Shown here: one piece after another, positions 15,328 to 25,115 of the stretch
Layout: each line of letters opens with the position of its first letter
How positions within the stretch are numbered: position 1 is the stretch's first letter
Origin: Melioribacteraceae bacterium
Lineage (GTDB): Bacteria; Bacteroidota; Ignavibacteria; Ignavibacteriales; Melioribacteraceae
NCBI GenBank assembly: GCA_019638015.1
Contig: JAHBUP010000001.1
Coordinates: forward strand, 3,318,424-3,382,423
DNA length: 64,000 bases
Direction: 5' to 3'
Made by a program: the position numbers and the translations under genes
The notes under the pieces: model-generated
What the model was told of the DNA's origin: nothing
Databases searched by the model: none
Seen by the model: only the letters and a program-made list of their open reading frames with translations

Positions 15328-17313
15328 TTACATCCAAGCTTTAATTTTACTCGCAACTTGAGCACCGGTAAATCCAAACTTCTCAGCGAGAGTTTTATAA
15401 GGACCCGAGGCGCCAAATGTTGTCATTCCGATCATTAATAATTTTTGTCTGAATAAATCTCCCCATCCGGTCATTGATGCAGCTTCAATTATAGCCACAG
15501 GTACATCAGCCGGGAAGATTTTTGATTTATAATCCTCACTTTGTTTTTCAAATAATTCACGGCATGGGATAGAAACTACACGAATATTTAAATCGGTTAA
15601 TAATTTTTTAGCTTCATCCGCAACCGGAACTTCCGATCCGCTGGCGGCAATTACCAAATCTAACTTTCCATCTTTTTCTTTTGATGTAATGTAAGCGCCT
15701 TTTAAAACTTCTTTCGGATCAAAATCAGCGGCTCTGTCAAATGCTTCTATTTTTTGTCGGGTTAAAATTAATGAAACAGGTCCGCCTGAATTTTTCAACG
15801 CAAAAGACCAGGCCATAGCAGTTTCAACTCCATCCGCCGGACGAAATACAGTTGAATTTGGAATTGCACGCAACACAGCCAAATGTTCAACGGGTTGATG
15901 TGTTGGTCCATCTTCACCAACAAATATAGAATCGTGAGTAAACACATAAATTGCGGGCACATTCATTATTGCGGCTAAACGAATGGTTGGGCGCATATAA
16001 TCACTGAACACAAAAAACGTAGCACCGAAAGCGCGAAAACCACCATACAAAATTATTCCATTTAAAATTGCGCCCATTCCATGTTCACGAATTCCGAAAT
16101 GGAAATTTTTTCCTTCAAACTTATTTGGAGCAATCGAGGCGAACCCATTCATGTATGTATTTGTTGATGGAGCCAAATCAGCAGACCCGCCAACAACATT
16201 GGGAACGATCTGCGCTATTTTTTGAATTACTTTGCTCGATAATGTACGAGTAGCATTTGGTTCTTTTGGAGCAGCCGCAAGCAATTCTTCTTCCAGGTTT
16301 TCCGGCAGCCATTGAGTTATATATTTCTCATACTGCTCTGCTTTGTCTGAATTATTTTTCTGCCACTTTACATATTCAGCGTTCCAATCATCATATTTCT
16401 TTTTCATTTCAGATTTGCGGTCGGCAAATATTTTAGCAACTTCTTCGGGGACGTAAAATTCTTTTTCAACCGGCCAGCCAATATTTTGCTTTGTAGCGAT
16501 CAATTCTTCTTTGCCGAGAGGAGAACCATGAACATCGTGTGTATTCGCTTTGTTCGGGCTTCCATAACCAATTAATGATTTTGTAATAATAAGTGTTGGT
16601 TTCTCTTTTTCATTTTGCCCCGCAACAATTGCATTTCTAATACTATCATGATCATAAGCGTCAGCGTGCACAACATGCCATCCATAAGCTAAAAATCTCT
16701 GTTCAACATTTTCGCTGAATGTTAAATCAGTATGTCCTTCAATAGTGATGGTATTGTCATCATAAAAATAGATCAAGTTACCAAGTTTCAAATGCCCGGC
16801 TAATGAAGCGGCTTCTGAACTAACACCTTCCATCAAACAACCATCACCGGCAATGGCGTAAACATAATTTCCACCGAATAAATCTTCACCAAATCTCGCG
16901 CTCATCATTTTTGAGGCAATTGCCATCCCAACACCATTTCCAAAACCTTGTCCTAATGGACCGGTGGTAGTTTCCACACCCGGGAGATGTCCATACTCTG
17001 GATGCCCGGCAGTTCTGCTTCCCCATTGACGAAATGATTTTAAATCTTCCATTGTTACATCATAACCAGTGAGATGAAGCATTGAGTAGATCAGCATTGA
17101 GCCGTGACCGGCAGACAAAACAAATCTGTCACGAGCTATCCAATTTGGATCGTCGGGATTATGTTTTAGAAATTCTGTCCATAAAATCGCGGCAACATCA
17201 GCCATACCCATGGGCATTCCGGGATGCCCCGAATTTGCTTTCTGCACACCTTCTGCAGCTAAAATACGAATTGTATTTGCCGCTAATTTTTTGATATTTA
17301 CTTCATTTGCCAT
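15328..17313 (-). CDS. tkt: transketolase
   Basis: This thiamine-diphosphate enzyme moves two-carbon units between pentose-phosphate sugars. At 661 residues it is full length. The N-terminal HSGHPG-type motif appears as ANSGHPGMPMG. The ThDP motif runs from GDGCLMEGVSSEA to the downstream Asn of DDN, and the pyrimidine domain shows GIREHGMGAILNG and the THDSI-GEDGPTHQPVEHL block. Its presence in a uronate locus, next to gnd, suggests the cluster also feeds or drains the pentose phosphate pathway. A good ribosome site, GAGGAA, precedes the ATG. Confidence 0.97.
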   Translation of the reverse strand: MANEVNIKKLAANTIRILAAEGVQKANSGHPGMPMGMADVAAILWTEFLKHNPDDPNWIARDRFVLSAGHGSMLIYSMLHLTGYDVTMEDLKSFRQWGSRTAGHPEYGHLPGVETTTGPLGQGFGNGVGMAIASKMMSARFGEDLFGGNYVYAIAGDGCLMEGVSSEAASLAGHLKLGNLIYFYDDNTITIEGHTDLTFSENVEQRFLAYGWHVVHADAYDHDSIRNAIVAGQNEKEKPTLIITKSLIGYGSPNKANTHDVHGSPLGKEELIATKQNIGWPVEKEFYVPEEVAKIFADRKSEMKKKYDDWNAEYVKWQKNNSDKAEQYEKYITQWLPENLEEELLAAAPKEPNATRTLSSKVIQKIAQIVPNVVGGSADLAPSTNTYMNGFASIAPNKFEGKNFHFGIREHGMGAILNGIILYGGFRAFGATFFVFSDYMRPTIRLAAIMNVPAIYVFTHDSIFVGEDGPTHQPVEHLAVLRAIPNSTVFRPADGVETAMAWSFALKNSGGPVSLILTRQKIEAFDRAADFDPKEVLKGAYITSKEKDGKLDLVIAASGSEVPVADEAKKLLTDLNIRVVSIPCRELFEKQSEDYKSKIFPADVPVAIIEAASMTGWGDLFRQKLLMIGMTTFGASGPYKTLAEKFGFTGAQVASKIKAWM

Positions 17314-17441
17314 AATTAGATTCCTCGTTTTTTCTTGAATTAAACGAGTTAAAAATAACCTTTTTTCAGTTCGATTGTTATGAAATTTTAAATAATAAGT
17401 GTAATAAAAACACCTAAAGACTAATTAAAGTCCATGATTAG

Positions 17442-17490
17442 ATTTCTCAGTCGTCCCGATAAAATATCGGGACTTCTTCGAAATGACAAA
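17442..17490. repeat. hairpin repeat element between gnd and tkt
   Basis: GTCCCGATA (17453-17461) and TATCGGGAC (17465-17473) form a 9-bp stem with a 3-nt loop, flanked by TTTCTCAG on the left and TTCGAAATGACA on the right. Such elements with TGTCATTtCG termini are, in my experience, common intergenic repeats in Bacteroidota-group genomes. It may also attenuate readthrough from gnd into tkt, but no T run follows. Confidence 0.55.
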
Positions 17491-17492
17491 AG

Positions 17493-18944
17493 CTAAACTG
17501 TATAAGTTGTTGAAGCAGTTGTTCCGCCGCGGCCTGTCCAATTTGTATGGAAGAATTCGCCTCGAGGTTTATCAACTCTTTCATAAGTATGAGCGCCGAA
17601 ATAATCGCGCTGAGCTTGCAATAAATTCGCCGGGAGTCTGCCGTTTCTGTATCCATCAAAATAATTTAATGCTGTGGCTAAAGTTGGAACCCAGATGCCA
17701 TTCATAATAGCAGTTGAAACTACTTTTCTCCAGGAATCTTGTGACGATAAAACTTTTTCCTTGAAGAACGGATCGAGAAGAAGATTAGTTAAATTAGGAT
17801 CTTTATCGAAAGCATCTTTAATTTTTCCAAGGAACACTGAACGGATGATACATCCGCCGCGCCACATTAAAGCAATACCGCCATTATTCAAATTCCAGCC
17901 ATATTCTTTTGCCGCGTAACGCATCAATACATAACCCTGAGCGTAAGAAACTATTTTTGAAGCGTATAATGCTTTCATAATATCATTAATAAACGCTTTT
18001 TTATCTCCTTCGAATTTCGGTGTTGGGCCGTTTAATACTTTCGACGCTTCCACTCTATCATCTTTCATTGCAGAGAGAGTTCTCGCATAAACCGCTTCAC
18101 CAATCAATGTTAATGGAGTTCCAGTATCAAGCGAAGCGAGCATTGTCCACTTACCAGTACCTTTCTGACCAGCGGTATCAAGGATTTTATCAACAAGCGC
18201 TGATCCATCCTCATCTTTATACGCAAGGATATCGCGGGTAATTTCTATAAGGTAGCTGTCTAATTCACCCTCATTCCATTCCTTAAATACTTCATGCATT
18301 TCCTGAGCGCTCATGCCCAATAGATCTTTCATAATCTGGTAAGCTTCACATATCAACTGCATATCGCCATATTCAATACCATTGTGAACCATTTTAACAA
18401 AATGCCCCGCGCCATTTTCGCCAACCCAATCGCAGCAAGGAGTGCCGTCATCAACTTTAGCGGCAATTGCCTGAAATATTGGTTTTACATGAGGCCATGC
18501 GGCAGCTGAACCACCCGGCATAATTGATGGACCTTTTAAAGCGCCCTCTTCTCCACCCGAAACTCCGGTTCCAATGAACAGCATACCTTTATCTTCGCAG
18601 TATTTTGCTCTTCTAATTGAATCGGGAAAATGTGAGTTACCGCCGTCGATAATTATATCTCCTTTATCAAGATGAGGAATTAATAGATCAATAAAATCAT
18701 CAACTGCTTTTCCGGCTTTCACCATCAACATAATTTTACGGGGAGCTTTTAGGTTCGTAACTAAATCCTCGATTGAATGCGTACCAATAATATTTTTCCC
18801 TTTACCTCTACCATTAACAAAATCATCAACCTTTGCTACGGTCCGGTTATACACAGCAACGGTAAATCCATGACTTTCCATATTAAGCACTAAATTTTCA
18901 CCCATAACCGCAAGACCAACAAGACCAATATCAGCTTTACTCAT
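17493..18944 (-). CDS. gnd: 6-phosphogluconate dehydrogenase, decarboxylating
   Basis: This enzyme oxidatively decarboxylates 6-phosphogluconate to ribulose 5-phosphate. In 483 residues it has the N-terminal Rossmann motif GLAVMGENLVLN, NRT (2'-phosphate side, usually NADP), the substrate-binding GTGVSGGEEGA, the catalytic HFVKMVHNGIEYGDMQL, and the ILDTAGQKGTGKWT signature. AGGAG precedes the ATG. It lies 20 bp downstream of the LarA-like gene in the uronate operon. Its link to uronate breakdown is not direct, so it more likely supplies NADPH or handles gluconate-type intermediates. Confidence 0.97.
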   Translation of the reverse strand: MSKADIGLVGLAVMGENLVLNMESHGFTVAVYNRTVAKVDDFVNGRGKGKNIIGTHSIEDLVTNLKAPRKIMLMVKAGKAVDDFIDLLIPHLDKGDIIIDGGNSHFPDSIRRAKYCEDKGMLFIGTGVSGGEEGALKGPSIMPGGSAAAWPHVKPIFQAIAAKVDDGTPCCDWVGENGAGHFVKMVHNGIEYGDMQLICEAYQIMKDLLGMSAQEMHEVFKEWNEGELDSYLIEITRDILAYKDEDGSALVDKILDTAGQKGTGKWTMLASLDTGTPLTLIGEAVYARTLSAMKDDRVEASKVLNGPTPKFEGDKKAFINDIMKALYASKIVSYAQGYVLMRYAAKEYGWNLNNGGIALMWRGGCIIRSVFLGKIKDAFDKDPNLTNLLLDPFFKEKVLSSQDSWRKVVSTAIMNGIWVPTLATALNYFDGYRNGRLPANLLQAQRDYFGAHTYERVDKPRGEFFHTNWTGRGGTTASTTYTV

Positions 18945-18964
18945 TTTGATTCTCCTATATTTTT

Positions 18965-20239
18965 TTAATCTTTAAATCTTTCTCTGTAAGCCCACAATCC
19001 AAGCGCTGGATTTGATATATAAAATATTTCTTCACCATCCGGCATTGTATTAAAACCGTCTTTTAATATTTCCGGATTATATTTTCCCATCATCAATGCG
19101 AGCTCAGCATATTTAAAATTTACGCTTTCAATTTCTTCTCTGGAAATATTACCGGGACAATAAGTAATTGTAAATCTGTTTTCTGAAGAGCCATGAATCA
19201 AGTGCGCAGCGGCACTTAAATTATTTTTGAGATCATCATTATCTTCAACTGCTTTTAATACTTCGGGGGTTGTAACATATCCATATTTTCTAATCAGCTT
19301 ATCGATATCTTTATCTTCACCGAATTCCCTAAGTCCCGGAGCTAATACAATTAACTCGCCTCCATCATCAATAGCCATTCTGGTACGGTAAACACTTTTA
19401 TTTCCGAGCCAGGTGCTTTTAAATTCATGAGGATCTAGATAAACAACAACTTTTTGCAGCGGTTTTTCAAGCATAATAAAATTTACTTCAAGGGATAAAT
19501 CTGCCGCAAGTTTGAAGCATTCGAAATCATCGCCAATAAATAGTCCTCGCATTACAAGATTTCCCGACTCATCTTTACTGATTACAGTCTGCACATAAAT
19601 TATTGGCAAATGTTTGGCGAAATTATCGGAAGCGTAATTCAAAACTTTACGAACCGCTGAATCAGCCCGCCCCATAATTCTTTCCATTCCATAAACAGCA
19701 CCGAGAAAATGACTTTTGTTTATTCCTTCACGTCCGCCTGTTCCAACAAAAATATTTTTATTGTAGTTAGCCATTCCAATTACTTCATGAGGAACCACCT
19801 GTCCAATTGATAGAATTAAATCGAAGCCCCCATTAACCAATAATTTATTTACTTGTGCCGGCCATATGTAATTTAGTTTTCCTTCCGATACCTTATTGAC
19901 AAATTCAGATGGCACTTCACCGAGCGTGTGTAAATCTTCTTTCCACCTGTGAACGCGAAATAATTCCTTAGGTACATCTCCAAACATCTCCCCAATTTCT
20001 TTATCAGTCATTTCAAAATGGGTACCGAGAGCTGGAAGAATATCGGTCATCTTTTCTTTATAGAATTGATACGCGTATCGTGTAATTTCACCGGCACGTG
20101 AATGAAATCGGGTGAAATCGGGAGGTATCGCAAGAACTTTTTTTCTTTCACCAAGTTTTTCCAGAGCCGAATAAAGACCTTCTCTGATATCCGATTCTGT
20201 TAAAACTGTTGTTGCCGATCCTTTTGAAAATAGTAACAT
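18965..20239 (-). CDS. LarA-superfamily protein (nickel-pincer lactate racemase-like)
   Basis: This 424-residue protein has the DUF2088/LarA layout. Candidate catalytic residues are H74 (ALGTHFEMT), H151 (QVVPHEV), K161 (NYNKN) and H177 (KSHF). The spacings H151-K161 (10) and K161-H177 (16) equal those of H174-K184-H200 in Lactobacillus LarA, where the lysine carries the nickel-pincer nucleotide. Superfamily members racemise or epimerise alpha-hydroxy acids. Its position between gnd and kdgK suggests a sugar-acid substrate (an aldonate C2 epimerisation, for example), not lactate; that is inference. No larB, larC or larE is present in the window for cofactor synthesis. Confidence 0.85.
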   Translation of the reverse strand: MLLFSKGSATTVLTESDIREGLYSALEKLGERKKVLAIPPDFTRFHSRAGEITRYAYQFYKEKMTDILPALGTHFEMTDKEIGEMFGDVPKELFRVHRWKEDLHTLGEVPSEFVNKVSEGKLNYIWPAQVNKLLVNGGFDLILSIGQVVPHEVIGMANYNKNIFVGTGGREGINKSHFLGAVYGMERIMGRADSAVRKVLNYASDNFAKHLPIIYVQTVISKDESGNLVMRGLFIGDDFECFKLAADLSLEVNFIMLEKPLQKVVVYLDPHEFKSTWLGNKSVYRTRMAIDDGGELIVLAPGLREFGEDKDIDKLIRKYGYVTTPEVLKAVEDNDDLKNNLSAAAHLIHGSSENRFTITYCPGNISREEIESVNFKYAELALMMGKYNPEILKDGFNTMPDGEEIFYISNPALGLWAYRERFKD

Positions 20240-20312
20240 AATATTCCTATTTACTTTCTTTTATTTCGAGCTTCGGTACATTCAAAAACAATTAATTATA
20301 TGATAAACAATA

Positions 20313-21395
20313 TTAGCGCTGAATTCTTGCTGAACCGCCTTGCGCAAACGCTTTAACATCTTCCACAGTTGCCATTGTTGTATCGCCGGGGAATGTAGTT
20401 AATAACGCGCCATGAGCCCAGCCCAGCTTTACAGCTTCTTCCGGAGATTCGCCTGTTAATAATCCATAAATAAATCCCGCGGCAAAACCATCGCCACCGC
20501 CAACACGATCTAGAACATCGAGTTCCGCGGTTGGAGCCTGAAAAGTTTGACCATTAACCCACGCAACCGCGCTCCAGCTATGCTTATTTGTTGAATGAAC
20601 TTCGCGCAATGTTGTTGCAACAACTTTAACTTGAGGATATTTTTTTACCACATTATCTATCATCGAGAAGAAAACTGTAGGGTCAAGTTTAGATTTAGCG
20701 CCTACCTCTGGCCCGGGAATTCCCAATCCTTTTTGCAAATCTTCTTCGTTTCCAACGAGTACATCAACATGCTTTACAATTCCATCAATAATTTCTGCGG
20801 CTTTCTGTTCTCCGCCCCATATATTCCATAATTTTGCTCTATAATTAAGATCAAAACTTGTGATTGCGCCGGCGGCTTTAGCCGCTTTCATACCTTCTAT
20901 AATTGTTTGTCCGGTTGTTTCTGAAAGCGCCGCAAAAATTCCGCCGCTATGGAACCATCTTACTCCTTGAGCATGAATCGCATTCCAATCGAAATCACCT
21001 GGCTTTAATTGAGCGGCTCCTTCATTAGCTCTATTATAAAAAACAACTGGAGCGCGGGAACCAAGTCCGCGATCGCTATAAACTGTAGCCATATTTGGAC
21101 CATTAACACCATTGTGTTTCATTTCTTTATAGAATGGTTTTACTCCCATCGCGCGAACACGTTCTCTAATTAAATCTCCGATTGGATAATTTACCATTGC
21201 GGTGGCAATCGCGGTATTCATTTTGAAGCAGTCGGATAAATTCGCAGCAACATTAAACTCACCACCACTCACATGAATCTGGCATTCGGTTGCTTTCCGG
21301 AATGGGATAATTCCCGGGTCTAATCTGTTAACCAACGCTCCAAGAGAAAGGAGATCAATAGCCCCTTCCGATTTAATTTTCAATCCGCTGCTCAT
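20313..21395 (-). CDS. kdgK: 2-keto-3-deoxygluconate kinase (PfkB family)
   Basis: It phosphorylates KDG, where the galacturonate and unsaturated-uronate branches meet, to KDPG. This is a 360-residue ribokinase-fold protein with the N-terminal substrate patch GGEFNVAANLS and the PfkB C-terminal signature VLDRVGGGDGFAAGFIYGLL, which holds the catalytic Asp and anion hole. The C-terminal adenine-side helix is present. The assignment to KDG, rather than to another sugar, rests on the operon and on general resemblance to bacterial KdgK. It lies 42 bp downstream of uxuA and 73 bp before the LarA-like gene. Confidence 0.9.
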   Translation of the reverse strand: MSSGLKIKSEGAIDLLSLGALVNRLDPGIIPFRKATECQIHVSGGEFNVAANLSDCFKMNTAIATAMVNYPIGDLIRERVRAMGVKPFYKEMKHNGVNGPNMATVYSDRGLGSRAPVVFYNRANEGAAQLKPGDFDWNAIHAQGVRWFHSGGIFAALSETTGQTIIEGMKAAKAAGAITSFDLNYRAKLWNIWGGEQKAAEIIDGIVKHVDVLVGNEEDLQKGLGIPGPEVGAKSKLDPTVFFSMIDNVVKKYPQVKVVATTLREVHSTNKHSWSAVAWVNGQTFQAPTAELDVLDRVGGGDGFAAGFIYGLLTGESPEEAVKLGWAHGALLTTFPGDTTMATVEDVKAFAQGGSARIQR

Positions 21396-21437
21396 ATATT
21401 ATTCCTCAATTAATTTTTAATAAACTTTTATTAGTGA

Positions 21438-22652
21438 TTATTTTTTCTTCAAACCGCTTTTAATAATTCCCATTTCCAGCCCTCTTAATTCAGCCATACC
21501 TCTTAATAAACCAATCGCAGAGTAACCGGGATTAGTTTTCTTTTTCAGGTCATCAAGAATTGTATGACCATGATCGGCGCGCATAGGTATTACTTCATCG
21601 TGGCGGTGCGCAGAATGCCGCTTCTTCTGTTCACGAAGAATCGCCACAATTACATTGTACATATCAACATCGCCACGTAAATGACCGGCTTCATGGAAAC
21701 TTCCTTTACCATCTCTTTGTGTACTTCGTAAATGAGCGAAATTTAATTTACTTCCCCAGCGCTCAATCATTCCAACCAAATCATTATCGGGACGAACGCC
21801 GTAGGAACCTGTACACATCGTGTATCCGTTATAGATTGAATCATAAACATTTAAAAGCCAGGCCAAATCTTCTTCCGTGCTGACTATTCTTGGTAATCCG
21901 AAAAGGGGAACTGGCGGATCATCGGGATGAATTGCCATTTTGACTCCCGAGGCCTCTGCTACTGGGATAATCGCTTTTAAGAAATAAGCTAAGTTCTCTC
22001 TGTAAATTTCCTTTGTAATATTTTTATATTCATCAAGTTTCTGCTGGAACTGCTCGAGAGTATATCCTTCTTGTCCTCCCGGCAATCCCGCGATAATATT
22101 TTTTTGAAGTATATACCTTCTTTCATGAGACATTGATTCTATGCGCTCTTTAGCTGTTTCTAATAATTCCTGACTGTACTCTTTTTCGGCATTTGTACGT
22201 TTTAAGATAAATACATCAAAAGCAACAAAGTCGGGGAAATCAAAAGCCAGAGCTCGGGCCCCATCTTCTAATTCTAAATCAAGATTAGTTCTTGTCCAAT
22301 CAACAACGGGCATAAAATTATAACATATTGTATTTATTCCTACCCATCCAACATTTTGGATACTCTGTTGATATTTTTCTATCCATTGATCTCGAGTTGG
22401 TTTTCCAAGTTTAATATCTTCGTGAACAGGAATACTCTCAACAACGCTCCATGTCAATCCTCTTTTGCGTGGAGGATTTTTAGTAAAATCCCATTCAATC
22501 ATTCTCTTTCTTTTTTCAATTTCTTCAACGGTCCATACTTCTCCAATTGGAATTTCATGAAGTGCATGAACAATACCTGAAGCACCGGCTTGTCTAATAT
22601 CTGTTAATGTTACAGGATCGCTTGGGCCATACCAACGCCATGTTTGTTCCAT
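21438..22652 (-). CDS. uxuA: mannonate dehydratase
   Basis: UxuA dehydrates D-mannonate to KDG using Fe2+ or Mn2+. The family N terminus [16 protein letters not shown] is recognisable and supports the ATG at 22652, although an in-frame TTG at 22661 has the better-spaced AGGAG. The TIM-barrel metal-site regions include [29 protein letters not shown] and MRADHGHTI. About 404 residues is slightly longer than the E. coli protein. It sits between the fructuronate reductase and KDG kinase genes, in pathway order. Confidence 0.97.
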   Translation of the reverse strand: MEQTWRWYGPSDPVTLTDIRQAGASGIVHALHEIPIGEVWTVEEIEKRKRMIEWDFTKNPPRKRGLTWSVVESIPVHEDIKLGKPTRDQWIEKYQQSIQNVGWVGINTICYNFMPVVDWTRTNLDLELEDGARALAFDFPDFVAFDVFILKRTNAEKEYSQELLETAKERIESMSHERRYILQKNIIAGLPGGQEGYTLEQFQQKLDEYKNITKEIYRENLAYFLKAIIPVAEASGVKMAIHPDDPPVPLFGLPRIVSTEEDLAWLLNVYDSIYNGYTMCTGSYGVRPDNDLVGMIERWGSKLNFAHLRSTQRDGKGSFHEAGHLRGDVDMYNVIVAILREQKKRHSAHRHDEVIPMRADHGHTILDDLKKKTNPGYSAIGLLRGMAELRGLEMGIIKSGLKKK

Positions 22653-22700
22653 ACCTGCCAATTATTTTATTCTCCTTAATTCTAATGATCGATTAAAAAT

Positions 22701-23546
22701 TTACACACCACTGTAAGCATTAAATCCACCATCAACCGGAATAATAACACCGGTAACAAATTTAGATACATCCGACAATAAATAAAGTAATGTGCCAATA
22801 AGTTCGTCGGGTTCACCGAATCTTCCCATTGGAGTACCATCAATAATTTTATGACCCCGCGCTGTAAGTTCTCCGGTTTCTTTATCAGTTAACAAAAATC
22901 TATTTTGATCTGTTAAGAAAAATCCAGGAGCAATAGCGTTAACTCTGATTCCCATTTTAGCAAAATGTACGGCTAGCCATTCTGTTAAATTATTAATGCC
23001 CGCTTTAGCTGCTGAATAGGCAGGAATTTTTGTTAATGGACGGAAAGCATTCATCGACGAAATATTTAATATTGATCCACCTCTGCCGGCCATATCTTCA
23101 GCAAGCACCATTGTCGGAAGCACTGTTCCTAAAAAATTTAGATCAAAAACTCTTCGAAATCCTTCAATATCCAATCCAAAAAATCCTTTTGATAATTCAT
23201 CCAAATTATCATTACTTAAAAATTCAAATTGAGTAGTAGCTGTAGGGGCATTTCCGCCTGCGCCATTAATGAGAATATCTACTTTACCAAATTTTTCATT
23301 GATCTCTTTTTTTGCCGCAATTAGAGTTTCTTTATCCAACACGTTAGCGAAAACGCTTATTGCGCTTCCAGGAAATTTTTCATTTACCTTTGCTGCTACC
23401 GCATCAGAATTTTCCTTTTTAAAATCTAAGATTGCTACTTTAACTCCCACTTCTGCTAATCCAAGAGCAAATGAGGTTCCTATTACACCTCCGCCACCGG
23501 TAATAGCACATACTTTTCCTTTTAAATCTTCGAACGATAAATTCAT
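22701..23546 (-). CDS. SDR-type fructuronate reductase / D-mannonate oxidoreductase
   Basis: This 281-residue short-chain dehydrogenase has TGGGGVIGTSFA (nucleotide binding), NGAGGNAP, ISSMNAF, YSAAKAG (catalytic Tyr/Lys) and a C-terminal PVDGGFNAYSGV. The long insert after NGAGG and the tail are typical of the SDRs that replace the unrelated classical UxuB in many uxuA operons. The expected reaction is D-fructuronate plus NADH to D-mannonate. Family plus context make this likely, but SDR substrate calls are never certain. GAGAGG precedes the ATG; the next gene upstream ends 17 bp away. Confidence 0.87.
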   Translation of the reverse strand: MNLSFEDLKGKVCAITGGGGVIGTSFALGLAEVGVKVAILDFKKENSDAVAAKVNEKFPGSAISVFANVLDKETLIAAKKEINEKFGKVDILINGAGGNAPTATTQFEFLSNDNLDELSKGFFGLDIEGFRRVFDLNFLGTVLPTMVLAEDMAGRGGSILNISSMNAFRPLTKIPAYSAAKAGINNLTEWLAVHFAKMGIRVNAIAPGFFLTDQNRFLLTDKETGELTARGHKIIDGTPMGRFGEPDELIGTLLYLLSDVSKFVTGVIIPVDGGFNAYSGV

Positions 23547-23563
23547 TTTATACCTCTCAAACT

Positions 23564-25102
23564 TTATTGATTAAATGGTTCAATGTGCTTGTGAAAATGT
23601 TTAACAATTAATTCGTAATGAGTATCTTCATTTGTTCTCAAGCATTCAAGCAAGCGGTGTTTGAATATGTAATTTCCCGATCCGTCCTTGTCAGTCAAAA
23701 CTTTTCCAAAAGTAACGTGCAATACCTGGCGAACATCATTAGAATCAAATAACTGCACTAATTCTTCATCATTATATTCTCCTGCCTTTTTAACTTTAGT
23801 AATATCACCGGAGACATGATATGATTTTTTTTCATTTTCATACAGACCAGTACAATAATCGAGTATCTCTCTAAAAAGTGGTTTGTCTTTTAATGCAGAA
23901 ACTTTTAAAGCTTCCAGATAACTTGTTCCGGCTGTTTTTACATGAGTAAATGCATCATGCAGGGAACCTATAACCTTGTATACGGAAAACTTATCGCTGC
24001 CAGAGTGAAGACTAATTTTATAATTGCCAAAATGTTTTGTGATCGACAGATGTTTTTCATATTCAGCTTTAAAAATATTTAAGTCGCCTTTATAATCTAT
24101 TCCCTTTTCAAAATCACCGATAAAGCGGGGCGCAAGACTTACATATTTAACGCCTAATCTGTTTAATTCATTGGCGAAGAAGAAATGTTCAAAGATTGAA
24201 GTCACAGATTCTGTTTCATCCACTGATATTTCAATTTCAAATTTATCAGCGGCACACTTTGATGCAATATGATCATACATTTTTTTGATATGGGCTATTG
24301 CTTTTCCATATTTAGCATAAGCGCGCAGGAAGTCCATAGTTGAAACATCAAGCGTAAATTTATTTGCGATAACAATTTGCTTTTTCACATATCTTCTTTC
24401 AGCCGAAGGGAACGCATCGTTAAGTTCACTCCATGGCAGAGCCGAAACAATTTTAAATAAATTTTCTTCATCGTAATGATCAGCCTCATTATCAACATGT
24501 TCACCGGGGTCGAATGTAAACATTGTAAAACCCGCATCAAGCATCAGATCAATATCCTCTGGAGTTTTTAAATGATCCGCATCAGATCCAAATCCATCTT
24601 TGTACCCTTCCTGGAGAACAGCCCAAACAGCGGCATCCATTACTTCTTCCGGCTTCCGCTGTGTTCTTGTTAATTCTCTAATTGATTGCTGAGCTAGAAT
24701 AGGTTTAAATCTGCTCCCAATAACTGAGCGGATATGTCCAGCGTTTGCCAATCCTATTCTATCTCCCAGCCCAAATGAATCCTGAACACCTAGACAAACA
24801 GAAACCGTAAATGGAAATAAATTTTGAATAGCCTTTCTATTTTCGGTAGTGAAGGGACATTTCTTAAGATTATCTGAAATCATCTCTCCCAAAAAAGAAG
24901 ATAGAGAGTTATCATTATTAGAAATAATAAAAAGAGATTTTTCATTGTAAATTTTTGCGATAAAATAAATTGCTTCATCCTTCTCAATAATTGAATTATG
25001 ATAAACTTGCAAATTCAAATCGGGTTGGATCTTAAATTCAAATAACACATTGCCTGATATATTTCCTTGTGAAATTTTATCTTTTAATAAATCAACATTC
25101 AT
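23564..25102 (-). CDS. uxaE: tagaturonate epimerase
   Basis: UxaE epimerises D-tagaturonate to D-fructuronate, letting galacturonate enter the glucuronate branch without UxaB and UxaA. The 512-residue protein has the family's conserved blocks: CLGVQDSFGLGDRIGLANAGHI, TQRKPEEVMDAAVWAV, GFGSDADHLKT, FTFDPGEHVDNEADHYD, and SLHSGSDKFSVY in the C-terminal third. These contain the likely metal-binding Asp, Glu and His residues. Family recognition is from memory, but its position between uxaC and the reductase is exactly the pathway order, and no uxaA or classical uxaB is present. It is closely packed, 13 bp after uxaC. Confidence 0.93.
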   Translation of the reverse strand: MNVDLLKDKISQGNISGNVLFEFKIQPDLNLQVYHNSIIEKDEAIYFIAKIYNEKSLFIISNNDNSLSSFLGEMISDNLKKCPFTTENRKAIQNLFPFTVSVCLGVQDSFGLGDRIGLANAGHIRSVIGSRFKPILAQQSIRELTRTQRKPEEVMDAAVWAVLQEGYKDGFGSDADHLKTPEDIDLMLDAGFTMFTFDPGEHVDNEADHYDEENLFKIVSALPWSELNDAFPSAERRYVKKQIVIANKFTLDVSTMDFLRAYAKYGKAIAHIKKMYDHIASKCAADKFEIEISVDETESVTSIFEHFFFANELNRLGVKYVSLAPRFIGDFEKGIDYKGDLNIFKAEYEKHLSITKHFGNYKISLHSGSDKFSVYKVIGSLHDAFTHVKTAGTSYLEALKVSALKDKPLFREILDYCTGLYENEKKSYHVSGDITKVKKAGEYNDEELVQLFDSNDVRQVLHVTFGKVLTDKDGSGNYIFKHRLLECLRTNEDTHYELIVKHFHKHIEPFNQ

Positions 25103-25115
25103 ATAGTACCTTTAT

